The notes: generated from the letters alone by a model not told the origin. A DNA stretch of 60,305 nucleotides from Acidobacteriaceae bacterium (GCA_003151155.1 PLWX01000141.1:14160-74464), one strand, 5' to 3'. Positions 26,792 to 36,171 are shown, counted from the first letter of the stretch. Numbers and translations are program-made.

Positions 26792-28045
26792 ATGAGCGAA
26801 AATCCGAAAATTCTGTATGTAGTTTCGAACTGGCCATTTGATGGCACAGGCGCCCAGCAAAGGGCACTTAACATCGGAAGGCTGTTGAAGCGTGTCGGTG
26901 AGGTTCGTCTTGTGGTAGTTACCCCAGGGCCCGAAAATCCACACGCATTGCGGACCATGGAACGCGAGTTCAAGGAATGGCGCGTTATCCAACCGACCAT
27001 GGTGAATCGCCGGAATCCATTCATCCGCGTCTGGAATCGACTGCAAAACTCTCTTGGGTCGCATGCTTACGCTTCGCGTTATTGGAAGGTGAATGCCGTG
27101 AACCACCGGGCGTTCCGTGACATGATGCTCGAGTCCGATGTAGTTTGGCTGCATAATTTTGTGACTGTCAACAGATTCAACTTCGAGAAATGGCCGCATA
27201 CGGTTTTAGACGTTGATGATGTCCCGAGCGTTTTTTATGACTCTCTAGCACGCTCGCGTAGAAGTCCGCTCAGACGGATAGTTGACGTCCAGACATCGCG
27301 GCGGTTGAGGAAAAGAGAACGAGGCCTGCTTAATCGTTTTGACGTGCTGACAGTGTGCAGCGAACAGGACAAAGTGTACCTAGGCGGCGATAAACGAGTT
27401 TTCGTGGTTCCCAACGGCTTCACGACACCGGAGATTCGTCCGCGGATCCAGTCTGCACGCCCGCGGATCGGGTTCATTGGAATGTTCGGATACCGTCCGA
27501 ATATCGAAGGAATGGAATGGTTTCTCAGTGACGTGTGGCCGCTGGTCACGAGCCGGATCGAAAAGGCAGAGTTGCGGCTGGTGGGCCCGGGGAGTGACAC
27601 TTTTTTGTCGCAAAAGCGTTCTGATGTTGTAGGTCTCGGCTGGCTGGATAATCCCACGGAAGAGATCGCTTCATGGTCCGCTATGGTCGTTCCAATACGC
27701 GTTGGTGGTGGCACAAGGATTAAAATTGCCGAAGGATTTGCCAGAAAGTGCCCGGTCATTTCCACATCGGCTGGAGCCTTCGGTTACGATGTCCGCAATG
27801 GCGAGGAACTTGTGCTCGCGGATTTTGCAGGTGATTTCGCCAGCGCCTGTGTGCGATTGCTGAGAGACCCAGCATTCGGGGATGCGCTTGCGAATCGCGC
27901 CTACCAGCGCTTCCGTCGCGAATGGACTTGGGATGCCTTTGCGCCTCGTGTTCAGGCCGCGGTGGAGGCCTGTTTGAGCAGTCGCAGCAGTCGGTCGACC
28001 GGCCAGAAATCCGCATTCGCTTCAAACGAAAACCCTGGTTCGTGA
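26792..28045 (+). CDS. Glycosyltransferase family 4/1 (GT-B fold)
   Basis: 417 residues. The N-terminal half opens with ILYVVSNWPFDGTGAQQRALNIGRL; the donor-binding half contains VVPNGF, IGFIGMFGYRPNIEGMEWF, LRLVGPG and VVPIRVGGGTRIKIAEGFARKCPVIST. This pattern, including the GG-rich stretch, is typical of glycosyltransferases of exosortase EPS loci. ATG 26792 follows GACGAGGG at good spacing; ATG 26762 would add 10 residues. Confidence 0.9.
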   Translation: MSENPKILYVVSNWPFDGTGAQQRALNIGRLLKRVGEVRLVVVTPGPENPHALRTMEREFKEWRVIQPTMVNRRNPFIRVWNRLQNSLGSHAYASRYWKVNAVNHRAFRDMMLESDVVWLHNFVTVNRFNFEKWPHTVLDVDDVPSVFYDSLARSRRSPLRRIVDVQTSRRLRKRERGLLNRFDVLTVCSEQDKVYLGGDKRVFVVPNGFTTPEIRPRIQSARPRIGFIGMFGYRPNIEGMEWFLSDVWPLVTSRIEKAELRLVGPGSDTFLSQKRSDVVGLGWLDNPTEEIASWSAMVVPIRVGGGTRIKIAEGFARKCPVISTSAGAFGYDVRNGEELVLADFAGDFASACVRLLRDPAFGDALANRAYQRFRREWTWDAFAPRVQAAVEACLSSRSSRSTGQKSAFASNENPGS

Positions 28046-28230
28046 TTTTCGGCGCCCACAGAACGTGTGCGGGTACTGGGTTCTGTCTTGGCGCGCGCTT
28101 CGTCGGGTTCGCAAACAAACCCGCCGCCAATTTGGCGCTGGGAGTTATAGTCTGCGCAGTTGCCTATGCGTTAAGTGTGCCGGGTTTCCTGCGCATCAGA
28201 CAGACCGCACAAGCGGCTGTCGCCCTATAG
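28042..28230 (+). CDS. Possible small membrane protein, translationally coupled
   Basis: A 62-codon frame begins with GTG overlapping the upstream stop as GTGA. It contains one hydrophobic stretch (LALGVIVCAVAYALSVPGFL, about 32-51) followed by basic residues, as in a single-pass membrane peptide. There is no Shine-Dalgarno sequence other than coupling and no family I know. It may be chance, since it follows a coding region in an otherwise empty gap of 223 bp. Confidence 0.3.
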   Translation: MIFGAHRTCAGTGFCLGARFVGFANKPAANLALGVIVCAVAYALSVPGFLRIRQTAQAAVAL

Positions 28231-28268
28231 CGCAGTAGAAAAGACTCTTTGGATCACCAATTCAACTT

Positions 28269-29351
28269 ATGACGGACTCCCGCAATCTCGATTTTTTGCG
28301 CAGTGTCGCCGTTTTACTCGTGCTGTTCGATCACCTGTTCATGGCTGCGGGATTAGCCGATCGATATCCATTCGTTTGGAGCATGGGACACTTAGGCGTC
28401 CTGATGTTTTTTGTTCACACAAGCCTCGTTCTCATGCTCTCCCTGGAGCGTTCGGAAGAAAAAAGCAGTGGACATCTTTTTCGAGATTTCTACATTCGCC
28501 GCGCATTCCGAATTTACCCACTTAGTATCGCTTGCGTTGTGCTGGTGAGCGCCTTTGGAGTGCCGCAAACGCCGGGAATAGCTCCGGCCCATCGCGGCGC
28601 TGCTGTGATCCTCGCCAGTCTTTTCCTGGTGCAGAATCTGGCAGGGCAGCTGTCTGTCATCAGTCCGATGTGGAGTCTCCCACTGGAGATTCAGATGTAT
28701 GCGGTTTTGCCGTTTCTCTTTATTTTCGCGAAGCGTCATAGCGTAAAGGGTCTGCTTAAGGTATGGTGCGCCGCGATTGTGATGGGTCTGATATTCGACT
28801 GGGTTCTTGGTATGAACCTGGTGCGCGGGGTGGGTCGATTGGATATCCTGGCGTACGTTCCGTGCTTTGTCGCCGGCATCATTTCGTATCGCCTGTCGAA
28901 GAATCGGATTCCAACGATAAGCTGGGTTCTGTGGCCCGTCGCGCTGGCGGCAATCGTCGTGGTTTACGTTTCGTGGCAAGCACTCTTTCCAGGCTCCTCG
29001 TCCAATCCTTTCCCGCCGTATCGAGGCTGGTTCGTTTGCGCGATCCTTGGGGGCATCATCCCTTACTTCCGAGAGGTGACGCCGACGTGGCTTCGGACGG
29101 CAAGCCACTACGTGGCGAAATACTCCTTTGGAATCTATCTTGGACAGGTGCCCGCTCTTTGGATCGCATTCACGTTCCTGCCGCAAAGCGCGGGGGCGCT
29201 TCGATGGATTGTATCCATTCTTCTGCTTGCTTTCATCGCGGTGGTTGGTTACCACCTCATCGAGCAACCAGGTATGCTTCTTGGAAAGTTGATGGTAGAT
29301 CGTTCGAAAGGCAGAAAGCCCCGGGTTGCGACGCTAGTTGCCGGTGCCTGA
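28269..29351 (+). CDS. Acyltransferase family 3 membrane protein
   Basis: 360 residues, about ten transmembrane segments. RNLDFLRSVAVLLVLFDHLF at the N-terminus holds the conserved RxxDxLR-type start and catalytic His (about residue 21). RRAFRIYPLSIA matches the family RRxxRIxP motif. Such OafA/ExoZ-like enzymes O-acetylate or O-acylate surface polysaccharides at the inner membrane. ATG 28269 gives a complete first helix. Confidence 0.9.
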   Translation: MTDSRNLDFLRSVAVLLVLFDHLFMAAGLADRYPFVWSMGHLGVLMFFVHTSLVLMLSLERSEEKSSGHLFRDFYIRRAFRIYPLSIACVVLVSAFGVPQTPGIAPAHRGAAVILASLFLVQNLAGQLSVISPMWSLPLEIQMYAVLPFLFIFAKRHSVKGLLKVWCAAIVMGLIFDWVLGMNLVRGVGRLDILAYVPCFVAGIISYRLSKNRIPTISWVLWPVALAAIVVVYVSWQALFPGSSSNPFPPYRGWFVCAILGGIIPYFREVTPTWLRTASHYVAKYSFGIYLGQVPALWIAFTFLPQSAGALRWIVSILLLAFIAVVGYHLIEQPGMLLGKLMVDRSKGRKPRVATLVAGA

Positions 29352-29495
29352 TCTATAGGAACGACTACATCCTGTGTTGAACCACGTTGAATTTAGCAGC
29401 TCCCAAGCGCAGTTTGTCAGAGCCTCCGTTGCATATCTTCGATCATGGAGAGTTCGATAATCGAATTCTCAAATGATGAGTCAGGAATTTTCGGA

Positions 29496-30497
29496 ATGAA
29501 ACTATCAATTGTCATCTTGTGTTGGAACGATCGGAAGGTGGTCTTAGACTGCCTGCGTTCGATCTTTGCCACCGTAAAGCACACTGAATTCGAAGTGCTC
29601 GTATCCGACAACGGATCGACTGACGGCTCCGTAGAGTTGATCCGTAAGGAATTTCCGCGAGCGATCCTGATTGAAAACGGCTCTAACCTGAGGTTCGCGA
29701 AAGGTAATAACGTTGCCATCCGTGAGAGCCGCGGTGAGTACGTCCTCATTTTGAATCCTGATACGATCATCCACGAAGGGGCTCTGGATGGAATAGTCCA
29801 GTACGCCGATGAGCACCCTGCCGCTGGTGCCTTTGGTTGTCGAGTGGTGTTTCCCAACGGAATCAACCAGCCCGTTCAGAGGCCAATTGGCACTCTCCGC
29901 AGCGAGTGGTGCTGGGCCCTATGCCTGGGCGGCCTTTCCCGTTTCTCCGAGAGCTTTCATTCCGGCAGCTACGCGAATTGGCATGGCGAGACGGAACGGA
30001 CGGTCGGGTGGCTCGCCGGATGCTTTATTCTGGTGCGTGGGGAACTGCTTCGTAATTTAGGAGGCTTCGACGAACAGTTTTTCTATTATTACGAAGACAC
30101 AGATCTGTGCAGGAGGATATGGGAGTCGGGTCACCTGATTCTTTACACCCCGAAGTTCACGATCACGCACCTGGGAGGGCAATCCACTGTCAATCGGTTC
30201 AATCCAGTTGCCTTTGCGTTGGACGGTGAAATCACGCGGTACCTCTACTACTACAAGTACGATGGCCGAAGTGGAGTGCGCAGCTGCCGACGGGCGAGCC
30301 TTGTGGGCCTGGCGATCCGTCGAATCGCATATCGACTCCGGGCCCTGTTCGGCTCCAATGAATTTGCCCGGAAGCGTCTTCAAGTGCTCGATACACTGTT
30401 TGCATGGAACCACGAGGTCGATCCCGTTCGTCTTTGCGAAAATGGTGAAGAACCGTCTTTGGGCATGAATCTTGCGGACCGTGTTGTCGAACGGTAA
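29496..30497 (+). CDS. Glycosyltransferase family 2 (rhamnosyltransferase-like)
   Basis: 333 residues. LSIVILCWNDRKVVLDCLRSI, VLVSDNGSTDGS, RFAKGNNVAIRESRGEYVLILNPDT in two blocks, and DEQFFYYYEDTDLCRRIWESG are the usual signatures of the WbbL/rhamnosyltransferase-like GT2 group. An RmlD-like gene follows at 30524, which agrees with deoxysugar transfer. ATG 29496 is preceded by GGAATTTTCGGA; ATG 29445 would add 17 residues without family likeness. The gap of 144 bp before it holds a perfect 13-bp palindrome at 29453-29465. Confidence 0.88.
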   Translation: MKLSIVILCWNDRKVVLDCLRSIFATVKHTEFEVLVSDNGSTDGSVELIRKEFPRAILIENGSNLRFAKGNNVAIRESRGEYVLILNPDTIIHEGALDGIVQYADEHPAAGAFGCRVVFPNGINQPVQRPIGTLRSEWCWALCLGGLSRFSESFHSGSYANWHGETERTVGWLAGCFILVRGELLRNLGGFDEQFFYYYEDTDLCRRIWESGHLILYTPKFTITHLGGQSTVNRFNPVAFALDGEITRYLYYYKYDGRSGVRSCRRASLVGLAIRRIAYRLRALFGSNEFARKRLQVLDTLFAWNHEVDPVRLCENGEEPSLGMNLADRVVER

Positions 30498-30523
30498 CTC
30501 TGCGCCGAATACCACGAGAGATT

Positions 30524-31390
30524 ATGAAAATCATTGTCATTGGAGCTAATGGTCAGTTGGGCAGCGACGTCGCGGAAGCGTTCGCGGACGCCGGAGATGA
30601 AGTCTCCTCTCTCACGCACGCCGATCTGGACGTTGCTTTAGCGGATCCAATTGCAGCTCGCATGCGGGAAATCCGGCCCGATGTAGTCATCAACACGGCA
30701 GCCATGCACCATGTGGAGAACTGCGAAAAAGATCCCGCCCTTGCCTTCGCTGTCAACGGGATCGGTGCCAGAAACCTGGCGATCGCCGCGAAAGATGTCG
30801 ATGCGAAGCTTGTTCATGTCAGTACGGACTATGTGTTCGACGGCGCTAAAGACAATCCTTACGTAGAAAGTGATGTTCCGAACCCTCTGAATGTGTACGG
30901 CAACACCAAACTGGCCGGAGAACACTTTGTGCGTTCCATGGCGGACAAGCATTTCGTGGTGAGGGTGTCGGCGATCTATGGCAAGAAGCCCTGTCGAGCT
31001 AAAGCTGGACTGAACTTTATTGAGTTGATGTTAAAGCTTGCGCGGGAGAGAGGTGAGGTGCGCGTCGTGGACAGTGAGTTTGTCACGCCAACCTCAACCA
31101 AAGAAATTGCCAAGCAGATCGTTGGGTTGAGCCGCTCCGATGCTTACGGGCTCTATCATGCCACCGCCGAAGGAGCCTGCTCTTGGCACGAGTTTGCCAA
31201 GGAAATCTTCAGTCTCACCCACACTTCTGTGAAGTTGCACGTGGCTCGTGCGGATGAGTTTCCTGCCAAAGTTCCTCGACCGAAGTATTCAGTTTTGGAG
31301 AACAAGGAGCTCAAGAACCGTGGACTGAACGTCTTTCGCCCTTGGCGCGAAGGCCTGCAGGAATACCTGTTCGGCAATGCCGGCTCTTGA
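30524..31390 (+). CDS. rfbD: dTDP-4-dehydrorhamnose reductase family protein (RmlD-like)
   Basis: 288-residue SDR-type reductase that makes the final deoxysugar nucleotide. MKIIVIGANGQLGSDVAEAF is the Rossmann start, VHVSTDYVFDGA (about 94-105) the catalytic segment, and YGNTKLAGE (about 125-133) holds the YxxxK pair. It lies close downstream of a rhamnosyltransferase-like gene and overlaps the next gene as TGATG. The RmlC-like gene is 12 kb upstream, so the two may or may not serve the same sugar. Confidence 0.88.
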   Translation: MKIIVIGANGQLGSDVAEAFADAGDEVSSLTHADLDVALADPIAARMREIRPDVVINTAAMHHVENCEKDPALAFAVNGIGARNLAIAAKDVDAKLVHVSTDYVFDGAKDNPYVESDVPNPLNVYGNTKLAGEHFVRSMADKHFVVRVSAIYGKKPCRAKAGLNFIELMLKLARERGEVRVVDSEFVTPTSTKEIAKQIVGLSRSDAYGLYHATAEGACSWHEFAKEIFSLTHTSVKLHVARADEFPAKVPRPKYSVLENKELKNRGLNVFRPWREGLQEYLFGNAGS

Positions 31391-32340
31391 TGATCAACTC
31401 ACAGACTGAGAGCGCCTCACCTGGCATTGTTGCGCCAAGCGCAAATTGTGAGGGTTACGTTTTGCTGACCGCAGCCTATAACGAGGCGGCGTACATCGAG
31501 AAGACGATTCAGGCGGTCGTCGAGCAGACGGTGCGTCCGCTGCGTTGGGTTATAGTCAGCGACGGGTCCACCGATGCCACGGACCAGATCGTGGGGACGC
31601 ATGCCCGAGAGCACGGCTTCATCCAGTTCGTGAAGTTAACGCGGGACGGCGGTCATAGCTTCGGAGCCAAGATCCTTGCCTTACGCGAAGCAGAAAAGCT
31701 GCTGACGGGGTTGGCCTACAATTTTATCGGCAACCTCGATGCGGATCTTGCATTAGAACCCACATATTATGAGCAGCTTCTCAAACGACTGAAAGCCAAC
31801 CCCCGACTCGGCATCACAAGCGGCTTCATTCACGAGGATCACGGCCAGGGATTCCGCAGTCGCTGGTTCAATGACGTACGAAATGCACCTCACGCTGCGC
31901 AATTGGTGCGCCTGGAGTGCTACCAGGCGATCGAGGGATACGCTCTCTTAAAGCACGGCGGAGAAGACTGGTACGCCCAGATCTCTGCGCGGATGTACGG
32001 ATGGGAAGTGGAGTCCGTTCCAGAGTTGAAGATCTTTCATTTCCGCCATACCGGCGGGACGAGTCACCCCCTGCGGAATGCATTCCGACTTGGCAAAATG
32101 GACTATTCTTTCGGTAGCGATCCCGTGTTCGCAATTGGCAAATCGTTACGCCGGGTCAAGGAACACCCATACGTTCTCAACGCCATCTCTCGCATCTGCG
32201 GCTTTCTTTCGGGGTACTTTCTTCATGAACAACGTGAGGTAGGCCCCGAGGCGATCGAATACCTGCGACGTGAGCAGAGATCTCGATTTCGCATTCCCTT
32301 TTTCCATAAGCGGGCCCCGAATGAAACGAGTCGAGCTTAA
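31390..32340 (+). CDS. Glycosyltransferase family 2
   Basis: 316 residues. GYVLLTAAYNEAAYIEKTIQAVVEQ and WVIVSDGSTDATDQIV are the GT2 opening; FIGNLDADLALEPTYYEQLL (about 113-132) holds the metal-binding Asp residues. The C-terminal half has a FHFRHTGGTSHP stretch seen in dolichol-phosphate-mannose-synthase-like relatives. ATG 31390 overlaps the stop of the RmlD-like gene, so the pair is coupled. Confidence 0.88.
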   Translation: MINSQTESASPGIVAPSANCEGYVLLTAAYNEAAYIEKTIQAVVEQTVRPLRWVIVSDGSTDATDQIVGTHAREHGFIQFVKLTRDGGHSFGAKILALREAEKLLTGLAYNFIGNLDADLALEPTYYEQLLKRLKANPRLGITSGFIHEDHGQGFRSRWFNDVRNAPHAAQLVRLECYQAIEGYALLKHGGEDWYAQISARMYGWEVESVPELKIFHFRHTGGTSHPLRNAFRLGKMDYSFGSDPVFAIGKSLRRVKEHPYVLNAISRICGFLSGYFLHEQREVGPEAIEYLRREQRSRFRIPFFHKRAPNETSRA

Positions 32341-32431
32341 CCTCACAAGAGGACGTGGGTTGTTAACCCCAAAACAGCGGTCGGCAACAGTTGAAGCACT
32401 GTAAGTATTTCGAATACCCCGGACAATTCTC
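32341..32431 (+). other. Intergenic region with two small inverted repeats
   Basis: The 91-bp gap before the flavoprotein gene holds GGGTT/AACCC around GTT near 32358-32370 and GTATTTCGAATAC at 32405-32417. They mark the change from glycan-assembly genes to the acyl/amino-acid gene set, so a promoter or operator is possible. No clear -35/-10 pair was found. Confidence 0.25.
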
Positions 32432-33676
32432 ATGCCTTCTTTCATCAACACCGTAATTGTGGGTGCAGGTCCTTACGGCCTTTCCATCGCGGCCAATCTT
32501 CGACGCAAGGGCATACAATGCCGAATCTTCGGTCGCCCCATGGACACTTGGATTTCCCATATGCCGAAAGGCATGCTCCTGAAGTCCGACGGCTTTGCCT
32601 CGAATCTGGACGATGGACAAGGAAGCTTTCATCTTGCAGAGTTTTGCCGCGAGAAAGGCATTCCATATGAAGATACGCAAGTCCCCGTGGCACTCGAAAC
32701 CTTCTCTGCCTACGGGCTCGCATTTCGTGACCGGCTGGTCCCTCAACTGGATGAGCGCAAAGTCGTTTCAGTTGAAGAAACCTCAGGCGGTTTTCGTTTG
32801 TCACTGGAGGGCGGCGAGTTAGTAGAGGCTAAGAGAGTCATCCTCGCTGTTGGAGTTACCCACTTCGAGTACATTCCAAAAACCCTATCGGGGCTACCGC
32901 GGCCCTATGTGACACATAGCGCGAGCCACACTGACCCGAGCTTGCTTCGCGGACGCAAAGTCGCGGTTGTGGGGGCCGGAGCGTCGGCGCTGGATCTGGC
33001 CGCGCTCTTGAACGAGGCTGGTGCAAGCGTGGAACTGATAGCGCGAACGGAGGAGCTCAAGTTCCACAGCAAGGCGATTGGAAAGCGCACCTTCTGGCAG
33101 CGGCTTCGGCGGCCGTCTTCCGGGCTCGGCCCAGGGTGGAAGAGCCGATTTTTCGCAAATCACCCCAACCTTTTTCACTATCTGCCGCAGGGTCTTCGAT
33201 TGGAAGCGGTCCGGCGGGTGCTGGGGCCGTCGGGCGGGATGTATATCAAGGACAAGGTGGTAGGTGTGATTCCGTCGCACCTCGGTTGCGAGATCGAGAA
33301 TGCAAAGGTGAATGACGGAAAAGTTCTCCTTGAGCTCTCCTCGCGCAACGGCGAGCGCAAGACGATTGTGACCGATCAGGTTATTGCGGCGACTGGCTAC
33401 AAAGTCAATGTAGAGCGTCTAGAATTCTTGAGCCCGGATCTTCGATCTCGTATTAAAACCGTTGATGGAAGCCCTATCCTTTCTTCCTCATTCGAGTCGT
33501 CTGTACCGGGGCTGTATCTAGTGGGTCTCGCGGCAGCGAATAGCTTTGGTCCTGTGATGCGCTTTGCATATGGAGCCGCCTTTGCGGCGCGCACGGTGAG
33601 CAAGGCGGTTGCGAAGGCCGCCATCCGCGAACCTATAGGGCATTCTTCGGCTGCTTCGGATGCGGCTCACAGGTAA
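32432..33676 (+). CDS. FAD/NAD(P)-dependent flavoprotein (FMO/N-hydroxylase-like)
   Basis: 414 residues with two dinucleotide-binding motifs: VIVGAGPYGLSIAANL (about 8-23, FAD) and VAVVGAGASALDLAALL (about 173-189, NADPH). VIAATGYKV (about 317-325) is the ATG-type motif of the flavin monooxygenase and lysine/ornithine N-hydroxylase group. The C-terminal GLYLVGLAAANSFGPVMRF binds flavin. It could oxidise an amine, a sulfur or a ketone. The neighbouring MetY and MetA-like genes make an amino-acid or sulfur substrate plausible (inference). Confidence 0.82.
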   Translation: MPSFINTVIVGAGPYGLSIAANLRRKGIQCRIFGRPMDTWISHMPKGMLLKSDGFASNLDDGQGSFHLAEFCREKGIPYEDTQVPVALETFSAYGLAFRDRLVPQLDERKVVSVEETSGGFRLSLEGGELVEAKRVILAVGVTHFEYIPKTLSGLPRPYVTHSASHTDPSLLRGRKVAVVGAGASALDLAALLNEAGASVELIARTEELKFHSKAIGKRTFWQRLRRPSSGLGPGWKSRFFANHPNLFHYLPQGLRLEAVRRVLGPSGGMYIKDKVVGVIPSHLGCEIENAKVNDGKVLLELSSRNGERKTIVTDQVIAATGYKVNVERLEFLSPDLRSRIKTVDGSPILSSSFESSVPGLYLVGLAAANSFGPVMRFAYGAAFAARTVSKAVAKAAIREPIGHSSAASDAAHR

Positions 33677-33696
33677 GTTCAGTCCATGGGACAGGC

Positions 33697-34974
33697 ATGA
33701 AAAGAGAGACCATCGCGATTCACGTCGGATACGAAGGTGATCCCACGACGAAAGCTGTCGCGGTACCTATCTACCAGACGGTGGCATTCGAGTTTGATAG
33801 CGCGGAGCACGGTGCCGCGCTGTTCAATCTTGAGGTCAAAGGCAATATCTATACGCGCATCGGCAACCCCACAAATACGGTGCTGGAGAAGCGAGTAGCC
33901 GCTCTGGAAGGGGGAGTGGAAGCGCTAACCGTGAGCTCCGGGATGGCGGCAATTGAGTATTCGCTCAGCAACATTGTTGAAACCGGAACGAACATTGTTT
34001 CGACTCCGCAACTTTACGGCGCCACTTACACCCTGCTGGCTCACATTTTTCCTACCCGCGGCGTCACGACGCATTTCGCTAAGAGCGACAGTCCCCAAGA
34101 TGTCGAGGCCTTGATCGATCACAACACTCGCGCGGTCTATTGCGAGAGTGTTGGGAATCCGGCTGGAAACGTCGCCGATGTAGAAGGCCTGGCCCGGGTG
34201 GCACACAAGCACGGCGTTCCCTTAATTGTGGACAATACCGTGGCGACGCCGATCCTCTTGCGGCCCATCGAATATGGCGCTGATGTGGTCGTGCATTCCA
34301 TGACAAAGTTCATGGGAGGGCACGGCACCAGCATCGGGGGCATCATCGTCGACGGCGGCAAGTTCCCTTGGCGTGAACACGCTGAGCGCTTCCACATGCT
34401 GAACCGTCCAGAGATCGCCTATCACGGCGTCGTCTATGTAGATCACTATGGAGACGCGGCATTCGTAGCTCGTTGCCGCACGGTTTGCCAACGCAATACA
34501 GGCGCCACTTTATCACCGTTCAATGGGTTCCTCTTTCTCCAGGGAATCGAAACAATGGCACTACGCGTCGAACGGCACGTGGAGAACGCTCGCAAAGTCG
34601 CCGAATTCTTACGTGCCCATCCGAAGGTCGATTGGGTAAATTACGCCGGATTTCCCGACAGTCCTTTGTACCCAATGGCGCAGAAATATCTCGGAGCGAA
34701 TCGCTGCTCACTGCTGACATTCGGCGTGAAGGGTGGATTCGATGCTGGAACCAAGTGTTTCAATGCTCTGCAATTGTTCAAGCGAATGGTCAACATGGGT
34801 GACGCAAAGTCATTAGCATGCCATCCTGCGTCCACAACCCATAGGCAGCTCACCCCCGACGAGCAACACAAAGTCGGTGTCACGCCCGAGATGCTTCGCC
34901 TCAGCGTCGGCATTGAACATATTGACGACATTCTCGACGATCTCAGTCAGGCCTTGGACGCCACGACCCGATGA
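33697..34974 (+). CDS. metY: O-acylhomoserine sulfhydrylase (MetY, PLP-dependent)
   Basis: 425 residues of the Cys/Met-metabolism PLP family. It forms homocysteine from O-acetyl- or O-succinylhomoserine and sulfide, or adds another nucleophile in variants. YTRIGNPTNTVLEKRVAALEGG is the MetY signature in two blocks, SSGMAAIEY binds PLP phosphate, and the Schiff-base lysine is Lys204 in HSMTKFMGGHGTSIGG. SLACHPASTTHRQL is the C-terminal substrate loop. A MetA-like acyltransferase follows 43 bp downstream and would supply the acylated homoserine. Confidence 0.93.
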   Translation: MKRETIAIHVGYEGDPTTKAVAVPIYQTVAFEFDSAEHGAALFNLEVKGNIYTRIGNPTNTVLEKRVAALEGGVEALTVSSGMAAIEYSLSNIVETGTNIVSTPQLYGATYTLLAHIFPTRGVTTHFAKSDSPQDVEALIDHNTRAVYCESVGNPAGNVADVEGLARVAHKHGVPLIVDNTVATPILLRPIEYGADVVVHSMTKFMGGHGTSIGGIIVDGGKFPWREHAERFHMLNRPEIAYHGVVYVDHYGDAAFVARCRTVCQRNTGATLSPFNGFLFLQGIETMALRVERHVENARKVAEFLRAHPKVDWVNYAGFPDSPLYPMAQKYLGANRCSLLTFGVKGGFDAGTKCFNALQLFKRMVNMGDAKSLACHPASTTHRQLTPDEQHKVGVTPEMLRLSVGIEHIDDILDDLSQALDATTR

Positions 34975-35017
34975 AATTCCAGCAAAGGCAAAACGCATCC
35001 GGTGGGGGAGGTGTGAA

Positions 35018-36106
35018 ATGCCACTGATCGTGAAGGGCCCGGTTCCACCCAGGTGGAAAGAAAGGGAAGCATCGCGCCTGGCGTTGCTCGACAGTGTCAC
35101 TCAGTCCGAATGCCTGAGACTTGCACTGATCAATAATATGCCGGATTCCGCACTCGAAGACACTGAATTGCAGTTCTTCGAATTACTCGACGACGCTTCG
35201 GGCGATATTCCAGTCTTGTTGAAGCTCTACTCGATGACAGGAGTTCCTCGAGCAGCTCTTGGGCAACGACACCTGAATAGTTTCTATTTTGGCTTAGGGG
35301 ATCTTTGGCTCAGCAGGACCGACGGAATGATCGTCACCGGCACTGAGCCACATCATCCGAATTTGCGGGACGAGCCGTATTGGGCGCTCATGACGCAGCT
35401 CTTCGACTGGGCTGAGCGCAATACGAATTCGACGATCCTCTCCTGTCTGGCCGCCCACGCCAGCGTTTTACATGGCGATGGCATACAAAGACATCCGCTT
35501 GCCCAGAAGCGGTTCGGAGTTTATGAATCGCCTGTCGCCAGCGACCACGGATTGATGCGCAATGCGGCAAGCCTCCTGCGATTCCCGCATTCTCGCTGGA
35601 ACGAAGTCAGGGAGAATGAACTCATTGCGGCTGGTTATGTTGTGCTTACGAAATCAGTGGAAGCCGGTGTCGATCTGTTTGTGAAGAAGAAACAAAAAAG
35701 CCTCTTTGTTCACTTCCAAGGGCATCCCGAGTACGGCGCCTACACGTTAGCCAAGGAATATCGACGTGACGTCAAAAGATTCCTTCGCGCTGAGCGGCCG
35801 TCTTATCCATCTCTACCCGACGGATATTTCGATGAGGCAGCCTCTCAATTGCTGAACAGCTTTCGCGCGAATGCTCTCCTTGACCGGCGCGAAGAACTCA
35901 TGAACGCCTTCCCCGATGAGGTAATCGATAGACTGCAGAAAACGTGGCAAGCGTCGGCGAAGTGCATCTATAGCAATTGGCTGGAGTATCTGGTGTCAGC
36001 TCGCGCCGAGCAGCCTGCTTTCAATTCGATTGCAGCTGCCCCCGCGCATACTCAGCGGAGTCAAGCGGCCAAGGCAATCGGAGCGACCTTTCCTTCCGGG
36101 TCGTAG
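35018..36106 (+). CDS. Homoserine O-acyltransferase-like protein (MetA family)
   Basis: 362 residues. The catalytic residues of E. coli MetA are conserved with an offset of one: nucleophile Cys143 in SCLAAHAS, and His236 and Glu238 in GHPEYGAYTLAKEYRRD. INNMPDSALEDTELQF replaces the usual LNLMP start. The GAPVE motif reads GTEPHH, so the residue at the Glu111 position known to set acetyl- versus succinyl-CoA choice appears to be His112. The donor may therefore differ. ATG 35018 follows GGGGGAGGTG. The C-terminal 60 residues are longer than usual. Confidence 0.85.
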   Translation: MPLIVKGPVPPRWKEREASRLALLDSVTQSECLRLALINNMPDSALEDTELQFFELLDDASGDIPVLLKLYSMTGVPRAALGQRHLNSFYFGLGDLWLSRTDGMIVTGTEPHHPNLRDEPYWALMTQLFDWAERNTNSTILSCLAAHASVLHGDGIQRHPLAQKRFGVYESPVASDHGLMRNAASLLRFPHSRWNEVRENELIAAGYVVLTKSVEAGVDLFVKKKQKSLFVHFQGHPEYGAYTLAKEYRRDVKRFLRAERPSYPSLPDGYFDEAASQLLNSFRANALLDRREELMNAFPDEVIDRLQKTWQASAKCIYSNWLEYLVSARAEQPAFNSIAAAPAHTQRSQAAKAIGATFPSGS

Positions 36107-36107
36107 A

Positions 36108-36131
36108 GCCCGTTGCGACTCCTTAACGGGC
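36108..36131 (+). other. Stem-loop directly after the MetA-like gene
   Basis: GCCCGTT (36108-36114) pairs perfectly with AACGGGC (36125-36131) around a 10-base loop, starting one base after the stop codon. No T-run follows. It may stabilise the metY-metA transcript end or be part of a weak terminator before the GNAT gene. Confidence 0.45.
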
Positions 36132-36171
36132 ACGAAGCGAATACGCACCAAGCACAAGAGTTCTTATCTCC

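Noticed and set aside
28392-29267. Long open frame on the minus strand (291 codons)
   Set aside because: It lies opposite the acyltransferase 3 gene and has no recognisable domain.
31184-31199. Sigma-54-like TGGCAC...TTGC sequence
   Set aside because: Spacing is one base short and it lies within the RmlD-like coding region, away from any start.
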